From Thermaceae bacterium (GTDB lineage Bacteria > Deinococcota > Deinococci > Deinococcales > Marinithermaceae), in assembly GCA_027067955.1 (NCBI GenBank), contig JAMOUW010000008.1:1-60010 (forward strand): a DNA stretch of 60,010 nt, read 5' to 3'. Shown here piece after piece: positions 17,494 through 26,236 of the stretch. The stretch's first letter is position 1. Every line of letters begins with the position of its first letter. The position numbers were made by a program, and so were the translations under genes. The notes beneath the pieces were generated by a model, which was given only the letters and a program-made list of their open reading frames with translations, did no database searches and was not told the origin of the DNA.

Positions 17494-18087
17494 ATGACCG
17501 TGGACGTTCCCGAGATCGTCCGCACGCCCGAGGTGCGGCTTTCCGCAGCGGAGACCGCGCTCATCGTGGTGGACATGCAAAACGACTTCGCCCACCCCGA
17601 CGGCGCGCTCTTCGTGCCCGATGCCGCGAAATCGATTCCCCGGATCGGGGAGTTGCTGGAAAAGGCCCGTACCGCGGGGGCGCGCGTCGTCTTTACCCAG
17701 GACTGGCACACGGAGGACGACCCCGAGTTCGGGATCTGGCCGCGCCACGCCGTGGCCGGAACCTGGGGGGCCGAGATCGTGGAGGAGCTGGCGCCCCGGC
17801 CCGGGGAGACACGCATCCACAAGCTGCGCTACGACGCCTTCTACGGCACCCCGCTCGAGCACCTGCTCAGGCTCTGGGGCGTGCGCCGCGTCGTCGTGGC
17901 CGGTACCGTGGCCAACATCTGCGTGCTGCACACCGCCGGGTCGGCGGCGCTGCGCTGGTTCGAGGTGGTGCTACCCGAGGACGGCACCAGCGCCCTCTCC
18001 TCCTTCGACCTGGCCGCGGCGCTGCGGCAGGTGAGCTTCCTCTACCAGGGCAAGGTGACGACGGTGGCGGGGGTGAAGTTTAGCTAG
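17494..18087 (+). CDS. Cysteine hydrolase, nicotinamidase/isochorismatase family
   Basis: 197 residues. The triad is visible: Asp in ALIVVDMQNDF (about 33), Lys in IHKLRYDAFYGT (about 110) and Cys in VANICVLHTA (about 148). Typical nicotinamidase-like context is also present (DWHTEDDPEF). It would hydrolyse an amide such as nicotinamide to nicotinate in NAD salvage, but the family also contains other amidases. ATG 17494 is chosen because GGAGGTG lies 6-7 nt upstream; an in-frame ATG at 17479 is unlikely. It follows bioY by 16 nt and may share its mRNA. Confidence 0.82.
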   Translation: MTVDVPEIVRTPEVRLSAAETALIVVDMQNDFAHPDGALFVPDAAKSIPRIGELLEKARTAGARVVFTQDWHTEDDPEFGIWPRHAVAGTWGAEIVEELAPRPGETRIHKLRYDAFYGTPLEHLLRLWGVRRVVVAGTVANICVLHTAGSAALRWFEVVLPEDGTSALSSFDLAAALRQVSFLYQGKVTTVAGVKFS

Positions 18088-18145
18088 CTCGTGGTGGGTG
18101 GCTTGTGGCCTGTGGTTTTTACCACAAGCTACAGGCCACGAGCTA
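18085..18145. repeat. Palindromic dispersed repeat, copy A
   Basis: Outer arms TAGCTCGTGG (18085-18094) and CCACGAGCTA (18136-18145) are perfect inverses. Inside is a second hairpin TGTGGT-TTTT-ACCACA (18111-18126). The right half (AAGCTACAGGCCAC then AGCTAC) recurs at 54761-54781. This looks like a REP-type intergenic element, and it may also end transcription of the upstream operon. Confidence 0.7.
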
Positions 18146-18158
18146 CGGGCCGACCTCC

Positions 18159-18746
18159 ATGCACCTCTCCGAACGTACCGCCGACCCCGAAGCGCTCGCC
18201 CACCTGGCCCGGGACCCGGTGATGGCCCGGCTCATCGAGCGCCACGGCCCCTATCGCTGGGGGCTGCATCCGGTCTTTCCCTCGCTGGTGCGGGCGGTGG
18301 TGGGCCAGCAGCTTGCAAACGCGGTGGCGCGGACGATGTTCCGGCGGGTGGTCGCGGCGACGGACCTCGAGCCCGAACGGCTGCTGGCGCTGGGTGAAGA
18401 GGGGTTGCGGGCGCTGGGGCTGGCGCGGGCCAAGGGGCGGGCGCTGGTGGGTCTCGCCCGGGCCCAGTGCGAAGGCTACTTCGAGGGCCTGGAGGCCCTG
18501 CCCGACGACGAGGCGACCGCGCGGCTGGTGCGCCTGCGCGGTGTGGGCCCCTGGACCGCGCAGATGGTGCTGATCTTCAGCCTGGGGCGGATGGACGTCT
18601 GGCCCACCGGCGACCTGGGGATGGTGCGCCAGGCCGAGCGCCTCTACGGTCTCGAGGGGCGCACCGCCGTCCTGGCGCTGGGCGAGCGCTTCCGTCCCTG
18701 GCGTTCGGCGGCGGCCCACTACCTCTGGGCCGAAACCGACGCTTGA
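18159..18746 (+). CDS. DNA-3-methyladenine glycosylase II-like (AlkA/HhH-GPD family)
   Basis: 195 residues. The helix-hairpin-helix LRGVGPWTAQM (about 126-136) is followed at the right distance by the catalytic aspartate in WPTGDLGM (Asp152). This is the HhH-GPD arrangement of base-excision glycosylases that remove alkylated purines. It lacks the N-terminal beta domain of E. coli AlkA, as many short bacterial members do, and has no Fe-S cysteine cluster. ATG 18159 is chosen since upstream in-frame codons fall in the palindromic repeat. Acts in the cytoplasm on genomic DNA. Confidence 0.88.
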   Translation: MHLSERTADPEALAHLARDPVMARLIERHGPYRWGLHPVFPSLVRAVVGQQLANAVARTMFRRVVAATDLEPERLLALGEEGLRALGLARAKGRALVGLARAQCEGYFEGLEALPDDEATARLVRLRGVGPWTAQMVLIFSLGRMDVWPTGDLGMVRQAERLYGLEGRTAVLALGERFRPWRSAAAHYLWAETDA

Positions 18747-18838
18747 AAGCCGCAGCCGCGGTCTGGCCGGCAACCCCTGCCACCTTCCAGCACGGCTTTG
18801 CCGGGGCCGCGAACGGTGCGAGCTGTTAGGCTGGGGCC

Positions 18839-19771
18839 ATGGGCGAACCCCTCGACGTGCTTGCCCTGGGCGACTTTGCCTGGGACGTGCTGATACACAC
18901 CGGTGCGCCCCTGGCCCCCGGCGGCGACACCTTCGGTCAGGTGGAGCTGCAACCCGGCGGCAGCGCCGCCAACGTGGCCGTCTGGGCGCGGCGCTGCGGC
19001 GCGCGCGCGGGCTTCGTGGGCAAGATAGGGCGCGACCGCTTCGGCGAGCTGGCGCGCGAGAACCTGGCCGAAGAGGGGGTGGAATTCTACCTCAGCGAGA
19101 CCTCGAGCCGCCCCACCGGGGTGGTGGCCGTCTGGGTGGACCACGGCGGGCAGCGTTCGATGGTCTCGGGTCAGGGGGCCGACTTCCTGCTCACCCCGGG
19201 CGATCTGCCGGCCGAGCTGGAAAATGCGCGGCACCTGCACCTCACCGGCTGGTCGCTCTTCACCGATCCGCCGCGGCGCGCCGCCCTGGCCGCCGCGCGC
19301 CGGGCCCGGGATGCGGGCCGCACGCTCTCGCTGGACCCGGCTTCGTTCCAGCTCATCGAAGAAACCGGACCCGCCGCCTTTGTACGCATGACCGCGGGGC
19401 TGGAGCCGGCGGTCATCTTCCCCAATTACGATGAAGGCCGCGTCCTTACCGGCGCGCGCGAACCCGAGGTCATGGCCCGCCGCCTCAGCGAGCTCTACCC
19501 GGGTGCGGTGGTGGCCCTCAAGCTAGACGCCAAGGGGGCGCTCGTGGGCTCGGGCGAGCGCTTCGCCTACCTTCCCCCCACCCCCGATCAGGCCAGCGAC
19601 GCCACCGGAGCGGGCGACGCCTTCGCGGGCGCCTTCCTGGCCCGCTGGACCCGGGGGTACGCTCCGGACGAGGCTGCCCGTTTCGCGGTGGTGGTTTCCG
19701 GGTGGGTGGTGGCGCGGCGCGGGGCGCGTCCGCCGCTGGACGCGCGTATGAAGGAGCACTGCGGTGTTTAG
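18839..19771 (+). CDS. PfkB/ribokinase-family carbohydrate kinase
   Basis: 310 residues. N-terminal GDFAWDVL and LQPGGSAANVAVWARRCG match the PfkB signature 1 region, and DATGAGDAFAGAFLARW near 255-271 is signature 2 with the catalytic Asp (GAGD). It phosphorylates a sugar or nucleoside; the substrate is not evident. -10 TAGGCT (18827-18832) lies 6 nt before the ATG, a leaderless arrangement. The next gene starts inside its 3' end. Confidence 0.88.
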   Translation: MGEPLDVLALGDFAWDVLIHTGAPLAPGGDTFGQVELQPGGSAANVAVWARRCGARAGFVGKIGRDRFGELARENLAEEGVEFYLSETSSRPTGVVAVWVDHGGQRSMVSGQGADFLLTPGDLPAELENARHLHLTGWSLFTDPPRRAALAAARRARDAGRTLSLDPASFQLIEETGPAAFVRMTAGLEPAVIFPNYDEGRVLTGAREPEVMARRLSELYPGAVVALKLDAKGALVGSGERFAYLPPTPDQASDATGAGDAFAGAFLARWTRGYAPDEAARFAVVVSGWVVARRGARPPLDARMKEHCGV

Positions 19772-20270
19772 TGACGGTGATCTGGCGCTGAGACCGCTCA
19801 TCCCCCTGGCCGAGTGGGAGGGGGCGGCTGCTTTGCGCCCCGCGCCGGAGGCGGGCGCGCAGATCTGGGTGGTGCCCGAGTGGGTGGAGGAGGAATTCTA
19901 CCGGCTCAACAACCTGCGTTTTCAGATAGAGCGGTTGTTTGCAGGCGTCTGGGGCGCGCGCGTGGACGAAGAGGCGCTCGCCCGCGCTGCGGAACGCGCC
20001 CGCGAACTGGTGCGCGGCTCGTACCTGGTGGCCGAGCGCGCCGAGGCCTTCGTGAAAACGCTGCCCCCCGGCGGGTCGTTTCTCCTGACGCGGCCCGGCG
20101 GGAGCGCGACCCAAAGGGCCGCGGGGCCGCTGGAGGCGCTCTGGGCGCTCAAGCGGATCTGGGCGGACCGCTGGAAACTGGACGAGGTGATCGCCCGCGG
20201 CGCCGCAGGCTGGCCCGGGCCCGAGCCGGTGCTGCTGGAGCGGGAGGACGTGCAACGGCAGCGGCCGTAG
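19764..20270 (+). CDS. Hypothetical protein co-translated with the PfkB kinase
   Basis: 168 residues, no domain that I recognise. It has no signal peptide or membrane segment, and is rich in Ala, Arg, Glu and Trp. The GTG at 19764 overlaps the kinase stop by 8 nt, and AAGGAG at 19751-19756 is correctly spaced. Tight coupling suggests a role alongside the kinase, for example in handling the same metabolite, but this is only context. It ends 1 nt before the convergent TPR gene. Confidence 0.6.
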   Translation: MFSDGDLALRPLIPLAEWEGAAALRPAPEAGAQIWVVPEWVEEEFYRLNNLRFQIERLFAGVWGARVDEEALARAAERARELVRGSYLVAERAEAFVKTLPPGGSFLLTRPGGSATQRAAGPLEALWALKRIWADRWKLDEVIARGAAGWPGPEPVLLEREDVQRQRP

Positions 20271-20271
20271 T

Positions 20272-20973
20272 TCAACGCATAGGGCCCAGCTGCCGCAGGA
20301 GCGTGATGGCGCGCTCGCGGTGCAAGCGGTCGGGCACTCCCCGCTGCGGCAGGGTCAGCGCCTGCTCGAGCTCCTTCCGGGCTTCCAGCAGGCGGTTCAG
20401 TTGCATCAAAGCGAAGCCGTAGTTTTTGCGGATCTCGATGCTTTCGGGGGCCGCTTTCACGGCCCGCTGAAGAAGCGGCGCGACCGCATCCAGCGAAGCA
20501 CCATAAAGCCAGCCGAACCCCCGCTTGGCCAGCTGCAGGTTCCAAAGCGCAAGGCCAGTTAGCGCGCGGGCGTGGTCGGGGTCCAGCTCCAGGGCGCGTC
20601 CCAGGTTGCGCCTGATCTCACCGGCCAGGTTTAGCTTGGCGAGCACACCTGCGAAGCGGATCAGCTCCGCCTGGGCGTGAGCTAGCTGGTAGTAGCCCTC
20701 GGCGGCCGCGGGAAAGAGGCGGATGGTGCGGCGGGCGGTTTCCTGGGCGCGCTCGAGCCAGATCCGCCGCTCCGCGTCGCTTTGCGCCCGGTATTGCGCT
20801 ATCAGGTTGGCCGCCTCGGCCGCGGCGATGAGGTCGCTCAGGTCCGTCGCGGCGTGGCCCCGGCTCCAGGCTTCCTCGAATTCGCCGAGCCGCACCAGCG
20901 CTGCCGGCGCCGGGTTTTGCGCCAGCGCCGGCAGCGACATTAGCGCCAGTAGCAGCAACGCCGGGATACGCAT
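20272..20973 (-). CDS. Exported TPR-like protein
   Basis: 233 residues starting with a signal peptide (MRIPALLLLALMSLPALAQ). The mature part is helical with TPR-like units: GRALELDPDHARALTGLALWNL and AVKAAPESIEIRKNYGFALMQL, at about 140-220. Probably an exported scaffold protein. -10 TAGAAT (20981-20986, minus) lies 7 nt before the ATG, with no Shine-Dalgarno, so it is probably leaderless. No partner is obvious. Confidence 0.7.
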   Translation of the reverse strand: MRIPALLLLALMSLPALAQNPAPAALVRLGEFEEAWSRGHAATDLSDLIAAAEAANLIAQYRAQSDAERRIWLERAQETARRTIRLFPAAAEGYYQLAHAQAELIRFAGVLAKLNLAGEIRRNLGRALELDPDHARALTGLALWNLQLAKRGFGWLYGASLDAVAPLLQRAVKAAPESIEIRKNYGFALMQLNRLLEARKELEQALTLPQRGVPDRLHRERAITLLRQLGPMR

Positions 20974-21032
20974 CGGGGGTATTCTAGCAGGTCGTCCGGC
21001 CTGCAACTCCCCCGCGGGAAAAGCCCCGTGGT

Positions 21033-22316
21033 TCAGGGGACCACGAAGCTGCCCTGAAGAAGCGCTATGTCGAGCACTGCCCCTTTCTCCCTGGGGAAGG
21101 CGAAGTAATAATCGATGGCGCGCGGCAGCTCGAACAGCTTTTGCGGCGATATGTTTGCCTTGAGCGCCATCGCGTACCAGTCCATCGTTTCCCCGCTCAG
21201 GGGTTGGGTATGGCCAAAACCGTACAGACCGCCAAGGTCGGGAACCGCATACGCTTCCGCCCCGGCCAACCAGGGGCGGCTCACCGTATACATCCAAAAA
21301 TTCCCCGTGGACGTCGTTACGAACATGTAGGCCAGAACCCCTTCGTCGGCATGGTTCGCGGGCAGCGCGGGGCGGGCCGCCGCTGCTACGGTGCGGGGCG
21401 CGAAGGGATCGATCTGCAGCGATTCGCTGATGTCGCCCAGATCGGGGGCGTCGATAAAGCGCAGCCGCATGGTGCCCCGATCGTTCGTGCTGCTGCTTGC
21501 ATAAATTCCCAGCATATAGATATCGCCCGCCTGAGTGTTCGCGAACGCGCGTATGCTGCCTCCGGCATGCGAGCCCGCACCGAGACCCTGGTTCCTCACC
21601 GTGGTGCCGCCGGCAGTGTAAAGGCTCAGGGAGTACTTGCCGCTCCAGCCGGGGGGAACGGCAAAGGCGGCGACGTTGTGGTTGACCAGGGCGTCGGCGT
21701 TGGTAAGCGTGATATCGGGTAGCGAAACCGAATTGAGCGCGCTGATTCCCCGTACCAGCTTGCCGGCCAGCCCCTTTCTGGACGTGTCCGCGGCCAGTAC
21801 CACCACATCGCGCCCGGTTCCGTAGGGCGCGGTTAAGTAATACCCGCTTGCGGTGGAACGCGAATACCAGCCATCCCGCCCGCTAAACACCATGAACTTG
21901 GCGGCGCCGGTTACGCCGCTAACGTCCGCCCGGCCCGTGAGGCTAGCGAGCGGGCCCGGTGTCAGGCAGGTTAGCCGGGGCGCGGTGCTTTCTTCGGTGG
22001 TGAGCTGAACTACAACGTTAACAGAGTCATTCATCAAGCTGCTGACTACGGGTGTGGTGCCGGTGCAGCGCACCGCCACTCCGTAGCGCGTCTTACCCTT
22101 GGGCACGTAAAACGAGAGCTTGCCGTCGGCGTCCGGACTCAGTACCCGCCAGGCGTCACTTTCGACCTGATAGGCGACCGCAACCAGCGGCGCGGGGTTG
22201 CCGGCGGCGTCCACCACGGCGGGCGTTACTTTGGTGCCCGGATCCTTGCCGCCGCATGCGGCCAGAAGCCCCAGCAGGAAGATGGGCACCGTTGCCCGGC
22301 AAAGCGATTTTTTCAT
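21033..22316 (-). CDS. Lipoprotein of unknown function, paralogue 1
   Basis: 427 residues with a lipobox LLAAC (Cys21) after a short signal peptide. The mature part begins KDPGTKVTPAVVDAAGNP and seems wholly beta-rich, with recurring blocks such as FYVPKGKTRYGVAVRC, ESTAPRLTC and DISESLQIDPF. It is clearly paralogous to the next gene, with the same blocks in the same order. Likely anchored in the envelope. Start ATG 22316 has GAGGAGGC 5 nt upstream. I do not recognise the family, and no enzyme motif is visible. Confidence 0.75.
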   Translation of the reverse strand: MKKSLCRATVPIFLLGLLAACGGKDPGTKVTPAVVDAAGNPAPLVAVAYQVESDAWRVLSPDADGKLSFYVPKGKTRYGVAVRCTGTTPVVSSLMNDSVNVVVQLTTEESTAPRLTCLTPGPLASLTGRADVSGVTGAAKFMVFSGRDGWYSRSTASGYYLTAPYGTGRDVVVLAADTSRKGLAGKLVRGISALNSVSLPDITLTNADALVNHNVAAFAVPPGWSGKYSLSLYTAGGTTVRNQGLGAGSHAGGSIRAFANTQAGDIYMLGIYASSSTNDRGTMRLRFIDAPDLGDISESLQIDPFAPRTVAAAARPALPANHADEGVLAYMFVTTSTGNFWMYTVSRPWLAGAEAYAVPDLGGLYGFGHTQPLSGETMDWYAMALKANISPQKLFELPRAIDYYFAFPREKGAVLDIALLQGSFVVP

Positions 22317-22414
22317 TTGCTGCCTCCTCAAGACCGGTTCGTGGTTCGTGTTTGTACGTCAGGCACCTGCAAAGGTGTACCGCAGGCTGCGTTTTCCCCC
22401 GGACCGGCGGTAGA

Positions 22415-23680
22415 TCAGGGCGCCAGGAAGCTGCCGTTTGCGGAGGCGATATCAAGCACCAGACCCTTCTTCTTCGGCAGACTGAAGAAGTATAAAGGAA
22501 CGCTTGGCAGCTCGAAAAACTCCTGTGCCGAAACATTTGCAACAAAAGCGAACGTGAACCAGCCTATTCCCTCGCCGCTGAGGGCGTAGTTGTGCTTAAA
22601 GCCCCGCAAACCGCTCAGATCGGGGGTTGCGTACGTGGCGGCGCCGTCGAGCCAGGCCGTGCTCACCGTATAGGTCCACAGGTTGATATCGGAAAGCACC
22701 ATGAAAACGTATGCCAGTACGTCGCCGGGATGGTTTGCGGGAAACACCGGCCGCACCGCCGCCGTTACCGAATACCCGGCGAAGGGCTGGATGTGCAGTG
22801 ATTCGCTGATGTCGCCCATATCGGGGGCGTCGACGTAGCGCATCCGGGCGATGCTGCCGGTGCCGGTGCCGCCGCTCGCGCTGATTGACAGCATGTAAGT
22901 ATCGCCCGCCTGCGCATCCGCAAGCACGTGTACCGCTCCTCCGGCATGCGTTCCTTCTCCGAGAACGTTGCTGGTCACCACCGTGCCCCCCGCGGAATAG
23001 AGATTCAACGAGTAGTCGCCGCTCCAGCCGCTGGGTACGCTGAACGCGCCGATGTTGTAGTTAAGCAGCGCGTCGGCGTTGGTCAGGGAAAGGTCGGGTA
23101 CCGTCACCGGAGCGCGAGCGTCGATCCCGCGTACGATCTTGCCCGCCAGGCCGGCATCCGACGCGTCGGTGGCAAATACCACCATGTCGCGCCCGGTTCC
23201 GTAGCCAGCGGACAGGCGGTACTCGCCCGAAGTGGCGTTCCGCTCGTAGTTGCTGATCCAGCTGTACGTTTGATACTTGGCGGCTCCGGTGACGCCGCTT
23301 ACGTTGACGTTTCCCTTTATTCTTGCGTACGGGCCCGCGGTCATGCAGGTCAGCCGGGGCGCGGTGCTTTCGGCGGTGGTCAACTGGGCGACGGTATTGA
23401 AGGAGTAATTGGCCATGAGGAACATGCCCGCACAGCGCACGGCCACCCCGTAACGCGCCTTGCCTTTGGGCACGTAGAAGGAAATCCCGCCGTCGGCATC
23501 CGGGTTCAGGGGCTGCCAGGAGCCGTCCTCCACCTGATAGGCGGCGGCGACGATCACGCCGGGGCTGCCATCGGCGTTGACCACGGTGGGCGTTACCTTG
23601 GTGCCGGGATCGTTTCCGCAACCCGAAAACACCAGCAATAAGAAAAGAGCCCCGGGGGCCCAGCGGATAAACTGTTTCAT
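22415..23680 (-). CDS. Lipoprotein of unknown function, paralogue 2
   Basis: 421 residues, lipobox VFSGC (Cys21). It shares with its downstream neighbour the start of the mature chain (NDPGTKVTPTVVNADGSP), FYVPKGKARYGVAVRC, ESTAPRLTC, SGVTGAAK, YGTGRD and DISESLHIQPF. The two result from a tandem duplication followed by divergence. SD GAGGCG lies upstream of ATG 23680. The genes are about 98 bp apart and probably co-transcribed. Function unknown; an envelope or extracellular binding role is an inference from lipobox and beta-rich look. Confidence 0.75.
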   Translation of the reverse strand: MKQFIRWAPGALFLLLVFSGCGNDPGTKVTPTVVNADGSPGVIVAAAYQVEDGSWQPLNPDADGGISFYVPKGKARYGVAVRCAGMFLMANYSFNTVAQLTTAESTAPRLTCMTAGPYARIKGNVNVSGVTGAAKYQTYSWISNYERNATSGEYRLSAGYGTGRDMVVFATDASDAGLAGKIVRGIDARAPVTVPDLSLTNADALLNYNIGAFSVPSGWSGDYSLNLYSAGGTVVTSNVLGEGTHAGGAVHVLADAQAGDTYMLSISASGGTGTGSIARMRYVDAPDMGDISESLHIQPFAGYSVTAAVRPVFPANHPGDVLAYVFMVLSDINLWTYTVSTAWLDGAATYATPDLSGLRGFKHNYALSGEGIGWFTFAFVANVSAQEFFELPSVPLYFFSLPKKKGLVLDIASANGSFLAP

Positions 23681-23784
23681 AACGCCTCCTCAAGGCCAGT
23701 TTAGGGTTCGGGATGGGTGTTTCGCGGCAGATGCGTCACAAATGCCGGATTGCAGGGGGCGCGCACCGGAGCGGCCCCAAATGC

Positions 23785-24807
23785 TCAGCGCTGTCCCAGA
23801 TAACGAAAGAGGGCCTGCTGCCAGGCTTCGGACTGCAGCGCCTCGAGCAGCGCCCGGTTCAGCGGCTCGCGCAGCGGGCTGGCCGTTGGCAGGGCGAAGG
23901 CGTAGTTCTGGGGGTCGAATCGCGCATCCAGCACCCGCACCCGTTCGCGGTGCAGCGCCTGGTACTGCAGCAGGGGCGCGTCGTAGACCACCGCCTCCAC
24001 CGCTCCGGCCGCGAGCGCGTCCATGGCGGCGTCGAGGGTGGGGAACCCCTTGAAGACGATGCGGCGGCGCTCCAGGTAAGCGGCGGCGGAGGATCCCGGC
24101 ACCGAGGCCACCTCCACCCGGTAGAGGTCGTCGGGCCCGGAAACGTTCGAATCCAGGCGGCTCACGGTGAGCACGGTGGTCAGCACCGCGGTGAGCACCG
24201 AAACCCCCACCACCGAGGCGACCATCCAGAACACCGCCACCGCCCGCCCCGCAAAACTGGTGGGCTGGGTGTCGTCGTAACCTATCAGGGTGATTATCGC
24301 CCACCACAGGCTCCAGCGCGGATCGTGCCCCTCGGGGTTGCGCGGGTCGCGCCGCTCGAAGTGCCAGACCAGGGCGCTTACCAGCAGCACCCCGCCCACC
24401 AGCGCCAGCAGTACCCACAAGAGCCGCACGTCCCAGAGCCCGCGCGCCAGCGCCCCCAATCCGGCGGGGCGGTCGGGTACGGCTATACCCAGACCGGTGG
24501 CGAAGAAGGGACTGGTGAAATCGAAGCGGCGTTCGCGTTCGGCGGTGATGGTGAGCGCTCCCACAGCCACGTCCAGCTCGCCGGCGGCCACGCCCTCGAG
24601 CAGACCCCGCAGGTCGCGCTCCTCGTAGACGTAATCGAGATCCAGCCCGGCCGCGGCGCTTTCCCACAGCTCCACCGCCAGCCCCTGCCAGCGGCCGGCG
24701 GCGTCCTTCATGGAAAAAGGCGGCGCTTCCTTGAGGCCCACCCTTAGCGGCGCGGCCAGCGACAGGGCGAATACCCCCAAAAGGGGGAATAGTAATGCGC
24801 GCTTCAC
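23785..24807 (-). CDS. Glutamate-receptor-like ligand-gated channel (GluR0 type)
   Basis: 340 residues: signal peptide (1-19), the first lobe of a periplasmic binding domain (LRVGLKEAPPFS... to about 120), membrane helix 1 (VRLLWVLLALVGGVLL), a pore loop (WWAIITLIGYDD, about 169-180), helix 2 (AVFWMVASVVGVSVLTAVL), then the second lobe (GPDDLYRVEVAS... to the end). This split SBP_bac_3 plus two-helix channel layout is that of prokaryotic ionotropic glutamate receptors. The filter differs from the usual TVGYG. Start is GTG 24807 with -10 TAGAAT (24814-24819, minus) 6 nt upstream. Confidence 0.85.
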   Translation of the reverse strand: MKRALLFPLLGVFALSLAAPLRVGLKEAPPFSMKDAAGRWQGLAVELWESAAAGLDLDYVYEERDLRGLLEGVAAGELDVAVGALTITAERERRFDFTSPFFATGLGIAVPDRPAGLGALARGLWDVRLLWVLLALVGGVLLVSALVWHFERRDPRNPEGHDPRWSLWWAIITLIGYDDTQPTSFAGRAVAVFWMVASVVGVSVLTAVLTTVLTVSRLDSNVSGPDDLYRVEVASVPGSSAAAYLERRRIVFKGFPTLDAAMDALAAGAVEAVVYDAPLLQYQALHRERVRVLDARFDPQNYAFALPTASPLREPLNRALLEALQSEAWQQALFRYLGQR

Positions 24808-24873
24808 TGAGGTATTCTACCCAGAGGCGGGCCGGGTCACCGGCGCAGCTGACCAGCGCGGTAGCATGCTAGG

Positions 24874-25515
24874 GTGGTTAAAACGAAGATGGCAGAGAAA
24901 AGACCTCCTACCTGGCTGCAGCGCCTGGGGCGCTGGCTGCTCCGGATTACCGGCTGGAAAGCGGTCATGAACCTGCCCGATGTGCCCAAGTTCGTGGCCG
25001 TCGGGTATCCTCACACCTCCAACTGGGACTTTTTTCCGGCGCTCTTCTGGGGCTGGGCGTCGGGTTTGCCCTTCAAGTGGATCGGCAAGAAGGAGCTCTT
25101 CCCGCCGCTGATAGGCCGGATAATGGTGTGGCTGGGCGGCATACCGGTGGACCGCAAGCACAGCCGGGGGTTCGTGGGTCAGATGGCCGACTACCTGCGT
25201 GCGGCGGGGGCGGGGGTGGTGGTCATCGCCCCCGACGGCACCCGCAAGCGCGCTCCCTACTGGCGTACCGGTTTTTACTACATGGCGCTCGAGGCCGGGG
25301 TTCCGATAGCGCTGGGGTACATCAACTACGACAAACGCGAGGTCGGCATCGGGGGCTGGATCGAGCCCACGGGCGACCTGGAGGCTGACTTCGCGAAGAT
25401 GCGCGCCTTCTACCAGGAGCACGGTCGCGGTCTCTATCCGGCGGCGCACTCGCCCGTCATGCCCCGCCCGCGCAGTTCGGAGCAAGCCCGGGAGGCCGCG
25501 GAGGTAAACGCATGA
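24874..25515 (+). CDS. Lysophospholipid acyltransferase-family protein
   Basis: 213 residues. The acyltransferase motif HX4D is present as PHTSNWDF (about 47-54), followed by the second block GGIPVDRKHSRG and the third APDGTRKRAPYWRTGFYYMA (about 118-137). It would acylate a lipid acceptor at the membrane. Start is GTG 24874 with TAGCAT (24862-24867) exactly 6 nt upstream, or ATG 24889. The 3' end overlaps the SDR gene by 4 nt (ATGA), suggesting a shared lipid-related task, but this is inference. Confidence 0.82.
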   Translation: MVKTKMAEKRPPTWLQRLGRWLLRITGWKAVMNLPDVPKFVAVGYPHTSNWDFFPALFWGWASGLPFKWIGKKELFPPLIGRIMVWLGGIPVDRKHSRGFVGQMADYLRAAGAGVVVIAPDGTRKRAPYWRTGFYYMALEAGVPIALGYINYDKREVGIGGWIEPTGDLEADFAKMRAFYQEHGRGLYPAAHSPVMPRPRSSEQAREAAEVNA

Positions 25516-26234
25516 GCAACGAAGATCGCGAAGGCCTGCTGGGGTTGTCGGGGCGGGTCGTAATGATAACCGGCGCCGGCCGCGGCTACGGTCGCTCCAT
25601 CGCCCACGCCTACGGGCGCAACCGGGCCACGGTGGTAGCGGTGGACCCGGACGTGGAGCTGGCCACCGCCGTGGCCTCGGAGGTGGAATCGCTGGGAGCC
25701 ACGGCCATCCCCATTCGCGGCGACATGTCCGTGGGCCTCGACGTAGCCACCACCTTTGGCAAGATCGAAGAGCTTTACGGCATGCTCGACGGCATCGTCC
25801 ACGTGGCCCAGACGGTGAGCCAGACCCCGTTCATCGAGCTGCTCGAGAGCGAGTGGTACGACCTGCTCAACGCTGACGTCAAATCGAGCCTCTATACCCT
25901 GCAGCACGGCCTCAAGTACCTGGCCGGGGGCGGCTTCGTGGTGGTGGTCATGCCTCCGGCGGACAACCAGGAGCCGCACGTGGCCTCGATTCGCGGGGCG
26001 ATGCGCGGTCTGATAGAAGGTTCGACCCGCGTCTTCCCCAAAACCGTGCGGGTGAACGGGGTGGTGCCGAGCCGCGAGGCCGCGGGGGAGGATTACGACC
26101 AGCCGCTGGCGCGCGCGGTGGTGGCGCTGGGTTCCACGGTTTCCGAGGGCATCCACGGAGAGATCCTGGTTGTGGAACTGCCCGAGCCCCCGCAGCCGCC
26201 GGAGCTTTACGACATCCTCAGCGAACTGCCCTGA
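25512..26234 (+). CDS. SDR-family protein with degenerate active site
   Basis: 240 residues with the Rossmann motif TGAGRGYG (about 20-27) and the following GDMS and LNADVKSSL segments of short-chain dehydrogenases. The catalytic Tyr-x3-Lys is not seen: the place where it should be reads EPHVASIRGAMRGL, and the usual Ser before it is replaced by MPPAD. It may bind NAD(P) without acting as a standard oxidoreductase. The start overlaps the acyltransferase stop, and nrdR follows after 2 nt. Confidence 0.75.
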   Translation: MSNEDREGLLGLSGRVVMITGAGRGYGRSIAHAYGRNRATVVAVDPDVELATAVASEVESLGATAIPIRGDMSVGLDVATTFGKIEELYGMLDGIVHVAQTVSQTPFIELLESEWYDLLNADVKSSLYTLQHGLKYLAGGGFVVVVMPPADNQEPHVASIRGAMRGLIEGSTRVFPKTVRVNGVVPSREAAGEDYDQPLARAVVALGSTVSEGIHGEILVVELPEPPQPPELYDILSELP

Positions 26235-26236
26235 CC

